Below are positions 1 through 5,745 of a DNA stretch of 5,745 nt, piece by piece; position 1 is the stretch's first letter, and every line of letters starts with the position of its first letter. Below the pieces are notes generated by a model. The model had not been told where the DNA came from, made no database searches, and saw only the letters and a program-made list of their open reading frames with translations. A program made the position numbers and the translations under genes. The stretch comes from an uncultured Nitrospinaceae bacterium (GTDB lineage: Bacteria > Nitrospinota > Nitrospinia > Nitrospinales > VA-1): positions 1 to 5,745 of the forward strand of contig CAJJDL010000022.1 of the NCBI GenBank assembly GCA_905182935.1, in the 5' to 3' direction.

Positions 1-21
1 AAATTTATTTAAAGTATAAAT

Positions 22-1125
22 ATGTCTGATTATCAAGAAAACTCACAATCCGAATATGAAAAAAGTGGTGTTTCGAGTCGAGGAGCAGAAGATGCGCTTT
101 CCGAACTTTTGGAACACGTTCTTCCAACGAGAAAATTTAGCGAACGTTATCCATTGGCAGCGGATATTGGTTACTTTGCGAATGTCATAGATATCGGCGG
201 AGGACAAGGGATTGCTTTCGGTACCGACGGGGTTGGAACTAAGATTATCATAGCAGAGCTTATGGACCGTTATGACACGATTGGTATTGACTGTGTAGCT
301 ATGAATGTTAATGATCTAATTTGCGTTGGGGCTAGACCAGTAAGCATGGTTGACTACATTGGTTGTTCTTTCACTGATGCACGAATTTTTTCCGAAATTG
401 GAAAGGGCCTCGCCGAAGGAGCAAGGCAAGGAGAAATTAGCATTTCTGGTGGCGAAATTTCTCAAATAAAAGAAATTATTAATGGTGTAGATCTTATCGG
501 TGCATGTATTGGCCATGTTTCGCTCGATAAAGTTAATACAGGAAAAGGTATTCAATCGGGTAATATAATCGTTGGTCTTGCTTCAAGTGGCGTGCACTCA
601 AACGGCCTCACGCTTGCACGAAAAATATTGCTAGGTGAAACGCGAGAGGAACAAGAAAAAAATATCAACCAATTTGAAGAACGGTTGGGGCGAACTCTTG
701 GTGAAGAACTGCTAGAACCGACTTACATCTACGTGAAACCAATTATGGAAATGCTAGAAAATGGTATTGACCTTAAAGCAATGGTTCACATCACAAGTGG
801 TGGCTATAGTAATCTTAATCGTGTTGAAAACGATAACATTCGTTTTGTGATCGACCCTTTACCACCGGTCCCTGAAGTATTTAAAATGATTCAAGAACAG
901 GGAAACGTTTCTGACGCCGAAATGTATGAAGTCTTCAATATGGGAACAGGATTTATAGTCGTTATTGAGAATATGAAAGAGTTTACTGAAGTATCCAAAA
1001 TCTGTAAAAAATATAATATAGCTACCGAGGTGATAGGTTATGTAGAACGTTGTAATGGAAAAGAAGTTACTATCCCGAAATTAAATCTGATTGGTAGAGG
1101 GCAAAAGATTACAAAAACTAATTAA
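22..1125 (+). CDS. purM: Phosphoribosylformylglycinamidine cyclo-ligase (AIR synthase), archaeal-type variant
   Basis: This predicted cytoplasmic enzyme closes the imidazole ring in de novo purine synthesis: FGAM plus ATP gives AIR, ADP and phosphate. The 367-residue product is slightly longer than E. coli PurM (345). Visible family motifs are YEKSGV (12-17), the nucleotide-binding TDGVGTK (68-74), GIDCVAMNVNDL (88-99), GGE (143-145), SSGVHSNG (188-195), HITSGG (256-261) and MYEVFNMGTGF (301-311). The N-terminal half is the AIRS domain and the part from about residue 180 the C-terminal AIRS_C domain. The text between motifs (CVGARPVSMVDYI, GGEISQ, FVIDPLPPVPEVF, GNVSDAEMYEVFN) resembles the PurM subgroup that I recall from archaea and some bacteria, rather than the E. 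coli type with GGET and HLTGGG. The ATG at 22 is the only plausible start: about 11 poorly conserved residues precede the first motif, and there is no Shine-Dalgarno motif. No other pur gene is visible. The family is secure; another AIRS-superfamily activity is unlikely because the substrate-loop motifs are kept. Confidence 0.92.
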   Translation: MSDYQENSQSEYEKSGVSSRGAEDALSELLEHVLPTRKFSERYPLAADIGYFANVIDIGGGQGIAFGTDGVGTKIIIAELMDRYDTIGIDCVAMNVNDLICVGARPVSMVDYIGCSFTDARIFSEIGKGLAEGARQGEISISGGEISQIKEIINGVDLIGACIGHVSLDKVNTGKGIQSGNIIVGLASSGVHSNGLTLARKILLGETREEQEKNINQFEERLGRTLGEELLEPTYIYVKPIMEMLENGIDLKAMVHITSGGYSNLNRVENDNIRFVIDPLPPVPEVFKMIQEQGNVSDAEMYEVFNMGTGFIVVIENMKEFTEVSKICKKYNIATEVIGYVERCNGKEVTIPKLNLIGRGQKITKTN

Positions 1126-1173
1126 TTTTTATAAAAAAGACTCCTAGCTAAATAAAATTAACGGTATTATTTA
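1126..1173. terminator. Convergent gap with AT-only inverted repeats, possible weak bidirectional terminator
   Basis: This 48-bp gap separates the converging ends of the purM-like and transporter genes. It holds a perfect 12-bp palindrome, TTTTTATAAAAA (1126-1137), immediately after the purM stop. A second inverted repeat, TAAATAA (1149-1155) with TTATTTA (1167-1173), abuts the transporter stop and has an 11-nt loop. Both stems lack G or C, so neither is a classical GC-rich hairpin followed by a T-run. The position suggests a termination role, but the structure is weak evidence in such AT-rich DNA. Confidence 0.28.
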
Positions 1174-2529
1174 TTAAATGAACTTTGCACAGAATACAAA
1201 AAAAACTGCAACTGGGCTGATATAGCAGATAAGAAATCTCCAGATATTGATCCATTGGGGGTTGGTTTTATTTTTTTTAATTTCCTCTTCAGCATTTTTA
1301 GTACCCCATATCCAGCCGATAAAAATAGCTGTTAACATTCCTCCTAATGGCAATAGGTAATTAGAGGCAATGTTGTCAACATGATCAAAAAATGTCATAC
1401 CAAATAATTTAACATCGGATAATATTCCAAAAGATAAGCTTGAAGGAACCCCAAAAGCAAAGATTACAGCTGAGGTAATGAGGACCGCTTTTTCCCGACT
1501 CCATTTTCGCTGGTCAATGAAGTAGGCTACCACGACTTCCAAAAGAGATATTCCTGATGTGATTGCTGCGATAGCGAGTAAGGTAAAGAAAATAATAGAA
1601 ACAATATTACCAAATGGCATGTCAAAAAAAACAGCTGGGAGCACACTAAATACTAGGCTAGGTCCTTCAGTTGGCTCTAAGCCCATAGCAAACACTGCGG
1701 GAAAGATAACCATTCCAACAAGTAGAGCAATCATCGTATCAAAAATAACTACGTATACTGTTGCAGAGGCTAAGTTTTCTTGATCAGAAAGATAACTACC
1801 ATAAGTGAGCATGCATCCCATACCAAGGCTAAGTGAAAAAAATGCTTGCCCCAGTGCGATTAATATTGTTTGTGGACCAATTTTACTAAAGTCGGGTTTT
1901 AAATAAAATTCAACACCATCTATTGCGCCGGGAAGTGTCAATGCGCGGAACATAAGAATGACGAGAATAACTACCAATGTTGGCATCAATACTTTGCAGG
2001 CTTTTTCAATGCCACCTTGGACTCCACGCAATACAATACCAACACAAATTCCCATGAAAAGGGCTTGATAAAAAAGAACTTCCCAGGTGTTAGAAATAAA
2101 AGTGCCAAAAAATTCTCCAGCTTCATTGGAAGAGGAAAAGGTAGTCATTGTATGAGTAAGTGCTTTAATAACGTAGGCCAAAGTCCATCCGCCTACTACT
2201 CCGTAAAAGGAAAGAATCAAAAATCCTGCAAGAACACCCATGTACCCAACCTTAACCCAATGTGAATTCGGTTTTAACGCTTGAAAGGCTCCAACTGGAT
2301 TAAGTTTGGTTTTTCTACCGATGGTAAACTCTGATAACATAATAGGAAGTCCGACGGCTAGAGTACAAAATATGTAAACTAGAACGAAAGCACCTCCCCC
2401 ATTTTGGCCAACGATATATGGAAATTTCCATATATTGCCAAGCCCGACAGCAGACCCGGATGCAGCCATAATAAATCCAAGGCGACTGTTCCATGCCTCA
2501 CGTTTATATTTGTGGTTACTTAGATCCAT
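1174..2529 (-). CDS. Neurotransmitter:sodium symporter (NSS/SNF) family amino-acid transporter, MhsT/Tyt1-like
   Basis: This inner-membrane secondary transporter (451 residues, LeuT fold) probably takes up an amino acid with Na+. TM1 carries the family signature GSAVGLGNIWKFPY (25-38), and the cytoplasmic-gate pair R10 and W13 precedes it. LeuT sodium ligands map to A27 and N32 (site 1) and to G25, V28, A321, T324 and S325 (site 2). LeuT T254 is S232 here. LeuT N286 is D264, and the nearby LeuT E290 is A268. Y109 in TM3 matches the LeuT substrate-gating Tyr108. The unwound part of TM6 reads SLGMG (234-238). TM5 has the Gly-X9-Pro motif (G173, P183) known from MhsT. The last helix, at about 428-449, ends the protein, which suggests 11 helices, the common bacterial form, rather than the 12 of LeuT. 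The start ATG sits just before the conserved KREAW segment. It has its own divergent promoter region facing uvrC and no linked metabolic gene, so the substrate is unknown. Confidence 0.93.
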   Translation of the reverse strand: MDLSNHKYKREAWNSRLGFIMAASGSAVGLGNIWKFPYIVGQNGGGAFVLVYIFCTLAVGLPIMLSEFTIGRKTKLNPVGAFQALKPNSHWVKVGYMGVLAGFLILSFYGVVGGWTLAYVIKALTHTMTTFSSSNEAGEFFGTFISNTWEVLFYQALFMGICVGIVLRGVQGGIEKACKVLMPTLVVILVILMFRALTLPGAIDGVEFYLKPDFSKIGPQTILIALGQAFFSLSLGMGCMLTYGSYLSDQENLASATVYVVIFDTMIALLVGMVIFPAVFAMGLEPTEGPSLVFSVLPAVFFDMPFGNIVSIIFFTLLAIAAITSGISLLEVVVAYFIDQRKWSREKAVLITSAVIFAFGVPSSLSFGILSDVKLFGMTFFDHVDNIASNYLLPLGGMLTAIFIGWIWGTKNAEEEIKKNKTNPQWINIWRFLICYISPVAVFFVFCAKFI

Positions 2530-2647
2530 TTACCAATAGAATATTTGTGTGGGATACGATGATACTATTAAAATTAAGGTAAAATAAATTCTAATTCAAT
2601 AACGATTAAAGTCATCTATATTTTTTGAATTTACTAGACATATAAAT
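2530..2647. promoter_or_regulatory. Divergent promoter region between the transporter gene and uvrC
   Basis: Both flanking genes start outward from this 118-bp AT-rich gap, so it must hold at least one promoter in each direction unless transcription enters from elsewhere. The best sigma70-like candidate toward uvrC is TTCAAT (2595-2600), a 16-bp spacer and TATATT (2617-2622), which would give a leader of roughly 18 nt. Toward the transporter, reading the minus strand, TTTATT (2588-2583) lies 18 bp from TATCAT (2564-2559), giving a leader of roughly 22 nt. Both -35 boxes match only three of six consensus positions. The region's role is a firm inference from gene orientation; the exact boxes are weak. 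No LexA-type (SOS) operator of the CTG-N10-CAG form is seen. Confidence 0.35.
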
Positions 2648-4477
2648 ATGAAAAAATCGATTTCTGATATTCTTAAAACAATACCAAAATTACCTGGTAT
2701 TTATATCATGAAGGATAGTCATGGAGAAATTCTTTACATCGGTAAAGCAAAATCCTTAAATACTAGAGTGCGCTCCTACTTTCAAAAATCGCACAATATG
2801 CCAGTCCGAACAAGAATTTTTACAGACAAAGTATGTGATATTAAATTTCTAACTACTAAAACTGAAGCAGAGGCGCTAATACTTGAGAGTAATTTTATTA
2901 AAAAACACCAACCTCGATATAACGTTTTGCTTAAAGATGATAAGCATTACCCTTACCTTAGGCTGACAACTCAGGAAAAGTTTCCAAGATTAGAAGTGAT
3001 CCGCCGTGTAAAAAAGGATGGCGCGACATATTTTGGACCATACACAATGGTTAAAGAAATACGAGAAACCATTCGTTTGATTTATAAAATATTTCCACTT
3101 AGGCAAAGTAGAGATCGTCTAGATGGTACGCCATTGAGAAGGCCATGCTTAAATTATCAAATGGGACGATGCCTGGCTCCCTGCGCAGGTTACCCTTCGA
3201 TGGAAGAATATCAACAAGTTGTCCAAGATGTGAAGCTTTTTCTCAAGGGTAAAAATAATGAGTTGATAAAAAGTTTAGAAAAAAAAATGAATTCAGCTGC
3301 GAACCAATTAAATTACGAGGAAGCAGGGGTTTATAGAGATAAAATATCAGCTGTACAAACAGTTTTAAGTAAGCAGAAGATCATATCAACTTCTTTGGAA
3401 GATCAGGATATTTTGGGATACTGCAGAGAAAATAATCAAGTTATGATGCAAATACTGATTGTGAGAAATGGAAAAATGGTAGGTGAAAAAAACTACAGGA
3501 TGAAAATTTTAGATGATGCTGATAATAATGAAATTCTGTCATCTTTTCTAAAGCAGTACTATGCAGATGAAATTATTCTTCCAAAGACAATTCTTTTGCC
3601 ACAGTCGATCGATGAGTGCTCTCTGATAGAAGATTGGCTTTCAAATAAAAAAGAAGGCCGTGTTCGGCTGGAAATCCCTTTACGAGGTAAAAAAAGGGAT
3701 CTTTTGCACATGGCGAAAGAATATGCAAATTTTGCATTAAGAGCAGAATTCGATAAAGGAGACCTCGGGCTTCGAAGCTTAGAAGAGCTAAAGGAAACTC
3801 TAGAATTAAAGTATTTTCCAGAAGTAATCGAAGGATTTGATATATCAAATATTTCAGGAAAACATGCGGTAGGATCAGTTGTGGTTTTTAAAAATGCTAT
3901 ATCTGAAAATTCAGAATACCGTCGCTTTAAAATAGAAAACGTTAAAGGTATTGATGACTATGCCATGTTGCGCGAGGTTATCGGTCGAAGGTATAGTCGT
4001 ATTATTAGGGAAAAAAAAGTTCTCCCTAATCTCATTTTGATTGACGGTGGGAAAGGACATCTTTCAAGTGCTGAAAGAATAATCCATGAACTAGGTATTT
4101 CAGAAAAAGTAGACCTGGCATGTATTGCAAAGGGTAAATTTCGTAATAATGTTGAGACCGATGAGGTTCTTTTACCAGGAAAAAAAAATTCCGTCTATTT
4201 TCGAGAAAATTCTCCTTCTCGTTTTTTATTACAACGTATTAGAGATGAATCTCATAGGTTTGCAATATCTTATCACCGAAAACTTCGTGACAAAAGTTCG
4301 TTAGTCTCACCTCTAGAGTCGGTTCCAGGGATTGGTAAAAAGAAACGTTTATTGCTTCTTAAGAATTTTGGAAGTCTGGATGTAATAAGACGAGCTTCAC
4401 TGATTGAGTTGAAAACCGTGCCAGGCATTACAGAGAAGCTAGCTCAAAAAATAATGAGAACTTTAGGGCCTGAATAG
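2648..4477 (+). CDS. uvrC: Excinuclease ABC subunit C (UvrC)
   Basis: UvrC makes both incisions flanking a DNA lesion in nucleotide excision repair, recruited by UvrB after UvrA loading. The 609-residue product has normal length and all domains in order. The GIY-YIG 3'-incision nuclease (about 14-92) shows GIY at 17-19, YIG at 30-32, conserved R40 and catalytic-position E80. A cysteine-rich linker (149-180) follows with C167, C175 and C179. The UVR domain (about 205-239), which pairs with UvrB, comes next. The RNase H-like 5'-incision domain has the DDH set D398 (FDISN), D466 (LIDGGKG) and H536 (RDESHRF). A tandem helix-hairpin-helix DNA-binding tail (about 558-605) shows VPGIGKK and VPGITEK. 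Position 154, where E. coli UvrC has the first of four clustered cysteines, is serine (FPLRQS). The ATG at 2648 places the family-typical N-terminus correctly; no Shine-Dalgarno motif precedes it. The gene contains three A8-A9 tracts but the frame is intact. It appears to be transcribed alone from the gap with the divergent transporter. Confidence 0.98.
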   Translation: MKKSISDILKTIPKLPGIYIMKDSHGEILYIGKAKSLNTRVRSYFQKSHNMPVRTRIFTDKVCDIKFLTTKTEAEALILESNFIKKHQPRYNVLLKDDKHYPYLRLTTQEKFPRLEVIRRVKKDGATYFGPYTMVKEIRETIRLIYKIFPLRQSRDRLDGTPLRRPCLNYQMGRCLAPCAGYPSMEEYQQVVQDVKLFLKGKNNELIKSLEKKMNSAANQLNYEEAGVYRDKISAVQTVLSKQKIISTSLEDQDILGYCRENNQVMMQILIVRNGKMVGEKNYRMKILDDADNNEILSSFLKQYYADEIILPKTILLPQSIDECSLIEDWLSNKKEGRVRLEIPLRGKKRDLLHMAKEYANFALRAEFDKGDLGLRSLEELKETLELKYFPEVIEGFDISNISGKHAVGSVVVFKNAISENSEYRRFKIENVKGIDDYAMLREVIGRRYSRIIREKKVLPNLILIDGGKGHLSSAERIIHELGISEKVDLACIAKGKFRNNVETDEVLLPGKKNSVYFRENSPSRFLLQRIRDESHRFAISYHRKLRDKSSLVSPLESVPGIGKKKRLLLLKNFGSLDVIRRASLIELKTVPGITEKLAQKIMRTLGPE

Positions 4478-4513
4478 AGTAAAAACATTAAGATTTAAAC
4501 AGGTAAATGACGA

Positions 4514-4550
4514 TAAGTCAGTTATAGAGGAGTAGCTGCATCGCGACTTA
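4514..4550 (+). repeat. Short inverted repeat TAAGTC / GACTTA downstream of uvrC
   Basis: TAAGTC (4514-4519) and GACTTA (4545-4550) are perfect complements separated by 25 nt, in the gap after uvrC. The right arm overlaps an 8-bp palindrome, ACTTAAGT (4546-4553). No T-run follows, so this is not a standard intrinsic terminator. With 6-bp arms and a long loop it could be chance; no other uvrC terminator was recognised. Confidence 0.2.
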
Positions 4551-4560
4551 AGTAAAGAAT

Positions 4561-4582
4561 AGATATTTCAATATCTTATAAT
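4561..4582 (+). promoter_or_regulatory. Candidate promoter with perfect TATAAT box abutting a palindrome
   Basis: A consensus -10 hexamer, TATAAT, lies at 4577-4582, 16 bp before the ATG of the secreted-protein gene. Directly upstream is a perfect inverted repeat, AGATATT-TC-AATATCT (4561-4576), with 7-bp arms and a 2-nt centre, which fills the space where the -35/-10 spacer would be. No good -35 box is seen: the hexamers at the expected distance are AAAGAA or TAAAGA. The leader would be about 10 nt to the first ATG or 22 nt to the second. An operator-like site occluding the promoter is a reasonable inference, but AT-rich DNA makes such matches frequent. Confidence 0.35.
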
Positions 4583-4598
4583 AATAAAAATATTTAAT

Positions 4599-5357
4599 AT
4601 GGGTAAAAATATGAAAAAAATAATAAACACAATTTATAATTTAAAATCAAATTATTCGGGCAATGTATTAATTATTTGCGTTATTTTCTTTGTTGGTATG
4701 GTGACCTCAACTCAGGCAGAAGAAATAATTGAATCTCAATTAATTGAAGAAGCTCGAACTCTCGCTAAGAAAGAAGCTATTTTTGTTAATGCACGTATAA
4801 AAAATGATTGGGGAAAAATATACGATATTCAACATCCAAATTTTAGAAAAAAAATTTCTAGGGTTGAAATCAAATACTTAGAGGGTTGGGCTGCTTACGA
4901 TTATAGAGAACAGGGGAAAGCAAATGCGCATATTTCCGGTTTATTTAACCCTACGGTGGCTTTTATGAAAAAAAATCCAAATAAAAAAGATCCTTTAGGA
5001 TTCCCAGTACCTAGAAAATACCGTTGGTCACAAAACCCATTCATTGAAATAAAAAGACATTCATTAGAAAATATATCTATAAGCGAGGATAGAAAGTACG
5101 CCAAAGTGAAAGTTATGCTAGAAGGTAGGGAAAAAGTGAACCCAGCAGTAGCAAGAGGTTTATTTCAGTACGATTCTAAATATACTTTGACTGACTATTG
5201 GGAAAAGGTAGATGGAAGTTGGTTTATTACATTGTTATCGAAACCCGTTGCTATAAGTGGGGTATCGGTTCTTAATTATTTTGTCCCTAACGATAAGAGT
5301 GGTTGGGAAAAGGCAAGCTTTGTAGAAATAGATCCTAAAAATCTCACAGGTTCTTAA
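4599..5357 (+). CDS. Secreted hypothetical protein, possible NTF2-like fold
   Basis: I do not recognise a named family for this 252-residue protein. The N-terminus has a lysine-bearing segment, a hydrophobic core at about 23-35 (VLIICVIFFVGMV) and a likely signal-peptidase I site after TQA (A40), so it is probably exported through Sec. No lipobox cysteine is present, and the mature part has no further membrane helix. The mature part starts with a charged helix (EEIIESQLIEEARTLAKKEA, 41-60), then a pattern with a small domain and a work-load phrase (VNARIKNDWGKIYDIQHPNFRKK, 63-85). It ends in strands including YTLTDYWEKVDGSWFIT (195-211). A helix followed by NDW..IYD and a late DYW.KVDG.WF strand recalls NTF2-like/SnoaL-type domains; this is inference from pattern only. 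A second in-frame ATG at 4611 begins MKKIIN and shares the context AAATATGAAAAAA with the uvrC start, so translation may begin there. Neither start has a Shine-Dalgarno motif. The next gene follows after 33 bp in the same direction and may be cotranscribed. Confidence 0.75.
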   Translation: MGKNMKKIINTIYNLKSNYSGNVLIICVIFFVGMVTSTQAEEIIESQLIEEARTLAKKEAIFVNARIKNDWGKIYDIQHPNFRKKISRVEIKYLEGWAAYDYREQGKANAHISGLFNPTVAFMKKNPNKKDPLGFPVPRKYRWSQNPFIEIKRHSLENISISEDRKYAKVKVMLEGREKVNPAVARGLFQYDSKYTLTDYWEKVDGSWFITLLSKPVAISGVSVLNYFVPNDKSGWEKASFVEIDPKNLTGS

Positions 5358-5390
5358 AAAAATAAATAGTATTTAAATGCGAATTTAATT

Positions 5391-5745
5391 ATGGATATTA
5401 GTCTTCCCTATCATCGATCTTGGTTTGATGATGATGAAATCAATGAAGTAGTGGAAACTCTAAAGTCTGGTTGGCTAACAACGGGTCCACGTACAAAAAT
5501 ATTTGAAGACAATTTTAGTAATTATATAGGTTGTAATTATTCAATTGGATTAAATTCATGCACTGCAGGTCTTCACCTGGCATTAGCAACAAGAGGTTTT
5601 AGACCAGGTGATGAAGTAATAACGACCACTATGACCTTTCCAGCAACCGTAAATGTGATTATCCATGAACGGCTATGCCCAGTTTTTGTCGATGTGGAAC
5701 CTGGAACGCTGACGATAGATGTCAACCAAATTGAAGAAAAAATAA
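5391..5745 (+). CDS. DegT/DnrJ/EryC1 family PLP-dependent sugar aminotransferase, 3' part outside window
   Basis: The reading frame opens at the ATG at 5391 and stays open to the window edge, giving 118 residues of a protein whose family usually runs to about 370-400. Enzymes of this family transfer an amino group, usually from glutamate, to a keto-sugar nucleotide for surface glycans, lipid A or secondary metabolites. The visible N-terminal part is characteristic: LPYHRSW (5-11), SGWLTTGP (26-33), LNSCTAGLHLAL (54-65; the SCTAG segment contacts PLP phosphate), PGDEVITTTMTFPATVNVI (72-90) and PVFVDVEPGTLTID (97-110). The text resembles the ArnB/PseC/WecE-like branch, but the substrate cannot be assigned. 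The PLP-binding lysine would lie beyond the edge, so activity cannot be judged. An ATG at 5377 stops after three codons and is not a start. It lies 33 bp after the secreted-protein gene with no clear promoter between them, which suggests cotranscription. Confidence 0.93.
   Translation, partial: MDISLPYHRSWFDDDEINEVVETLKSGWLTTGPRTKIFEDNFSNYIGCNYSIGLNSCTAGLHLALATRGFRPGDEVITTTMTFPATVNVIIHERLCPVFVDVEPGTLTIDVNQIEEKI

Noticed and set aside
15..24. TATAAATATG before purM and uvrC read as a -10 or archaeal TATA box
   Set aside because: The box touches the ATG, so a transcription start about 7 nt (bacterial) or 25 nt (archaeal) downstream would fall inside the gene. It is more likely part of the translation-start context.
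316..555. A 79-codon minus-strand open frame opposite purM, and similar frames at 1559-1783, 2017-2265 and 4901-5104
   Set aside because: Each overlaps a strongly supported gene in full, and none shows family motifs, a signal peptide or an independent start signal.
3573..3848. A 91-codon open frame on the minus strand inside uvrC
   Set aside because: It lies wholly opposite the conserved RNase H-like half of uvrC, has no recognisable motif or start context, and is best explained as a frame shadow.
4507..4527. Tiny open frame of six codons after uvrC
   Set aside because: Too short, no ribosome-binding context and no sign of conservation; not reportable as a gene or leader peptide.
4514..4550. 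TAAGTC/GACTTA repeat as the uvrC terminator
   Set aside because: The arms are 6 bp, the loop is 25 nt and no T-run follows, so it does not meet the pattern of an intrinsic terminator; it is kept only as a low-confidence repeat.
4599..4720. Lipoprotein signal on the secreted protein
   Set aside because: The only cysteine in the N-terminal region lies inside the hydrophobic core, not in a lipobox at its end; the TQA site fits signal peptidase I better.
1..5745. CRISPR array, tRNA, rRNA, transposase or toxin-antitoxin pair
   Set aside because: No regularly spaced direct repeats, cloverleaf-like segments, transposase motifs or small paired genes were seen on either strand.

Overview
The window is an AT-rich bacterial chromosome segment with five protein-coding genes and short spacers. 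There are no RNA genes, insertion sequences, CRISPR arrays or other mobile-element traces. UvrC, an 11-TM-type bacterial Na+-coupled amino-acid transporter and a secreted protein with a Sec signal peptide point to a bacterium. The bacterial branch cannot be named with confidence from this stretch. Several protein details (the UvrC motif with RPCLNYQMGRC, and a PurM of the type also common in archaea) would fit an uncultured AT-rich lineage, possibly marine, but that is a guess. None of the five start codons is preceded by a recognisable Shine-Dalgarno motif.

Layout from left to right. A purine-biosynthesis cyclo-ligase gene (purM-like, + strand, 22-1125) converges across about 48 bp on a sodium:neurotransmitter-symporter-family gene (- strand, 1174-2529). 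That gene diverges, across a 118-bp promoter-bearing gap, from uvrC (+, 2648-4477), the nucleotide-excision-repair nuclease subunit. A 121-bp gap with a TATAAT box and a 7-bp-arm palindrome leads to a gene for an exported protein of about 250 residues with an NTF2-like look (+, 4599-5357). Only 33 bp further starts a DegT/DnrJ/EryC1-type sugar aminotransferase (+, 5391 to the window edge), which is cut off before its PLP lysine.

The genes do not form one pathway. The first three are housekeeping or transport genes in alternating orientation. The last two, co-oriented and close together, may be one transcription unit, and the aminotransferase may open a surface-glycan or nucleotide-sugar cluster beyond the right edge. 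I found no convincing undescribed system here. The items most worth a second look are the missing first cysteine of the UvrC Fe-S ligand set, the shared TATAAATATG start context without Shine-Dalgarno motifs, the palindrome next to the TATAAT box, and the unrecognised secreted protein.
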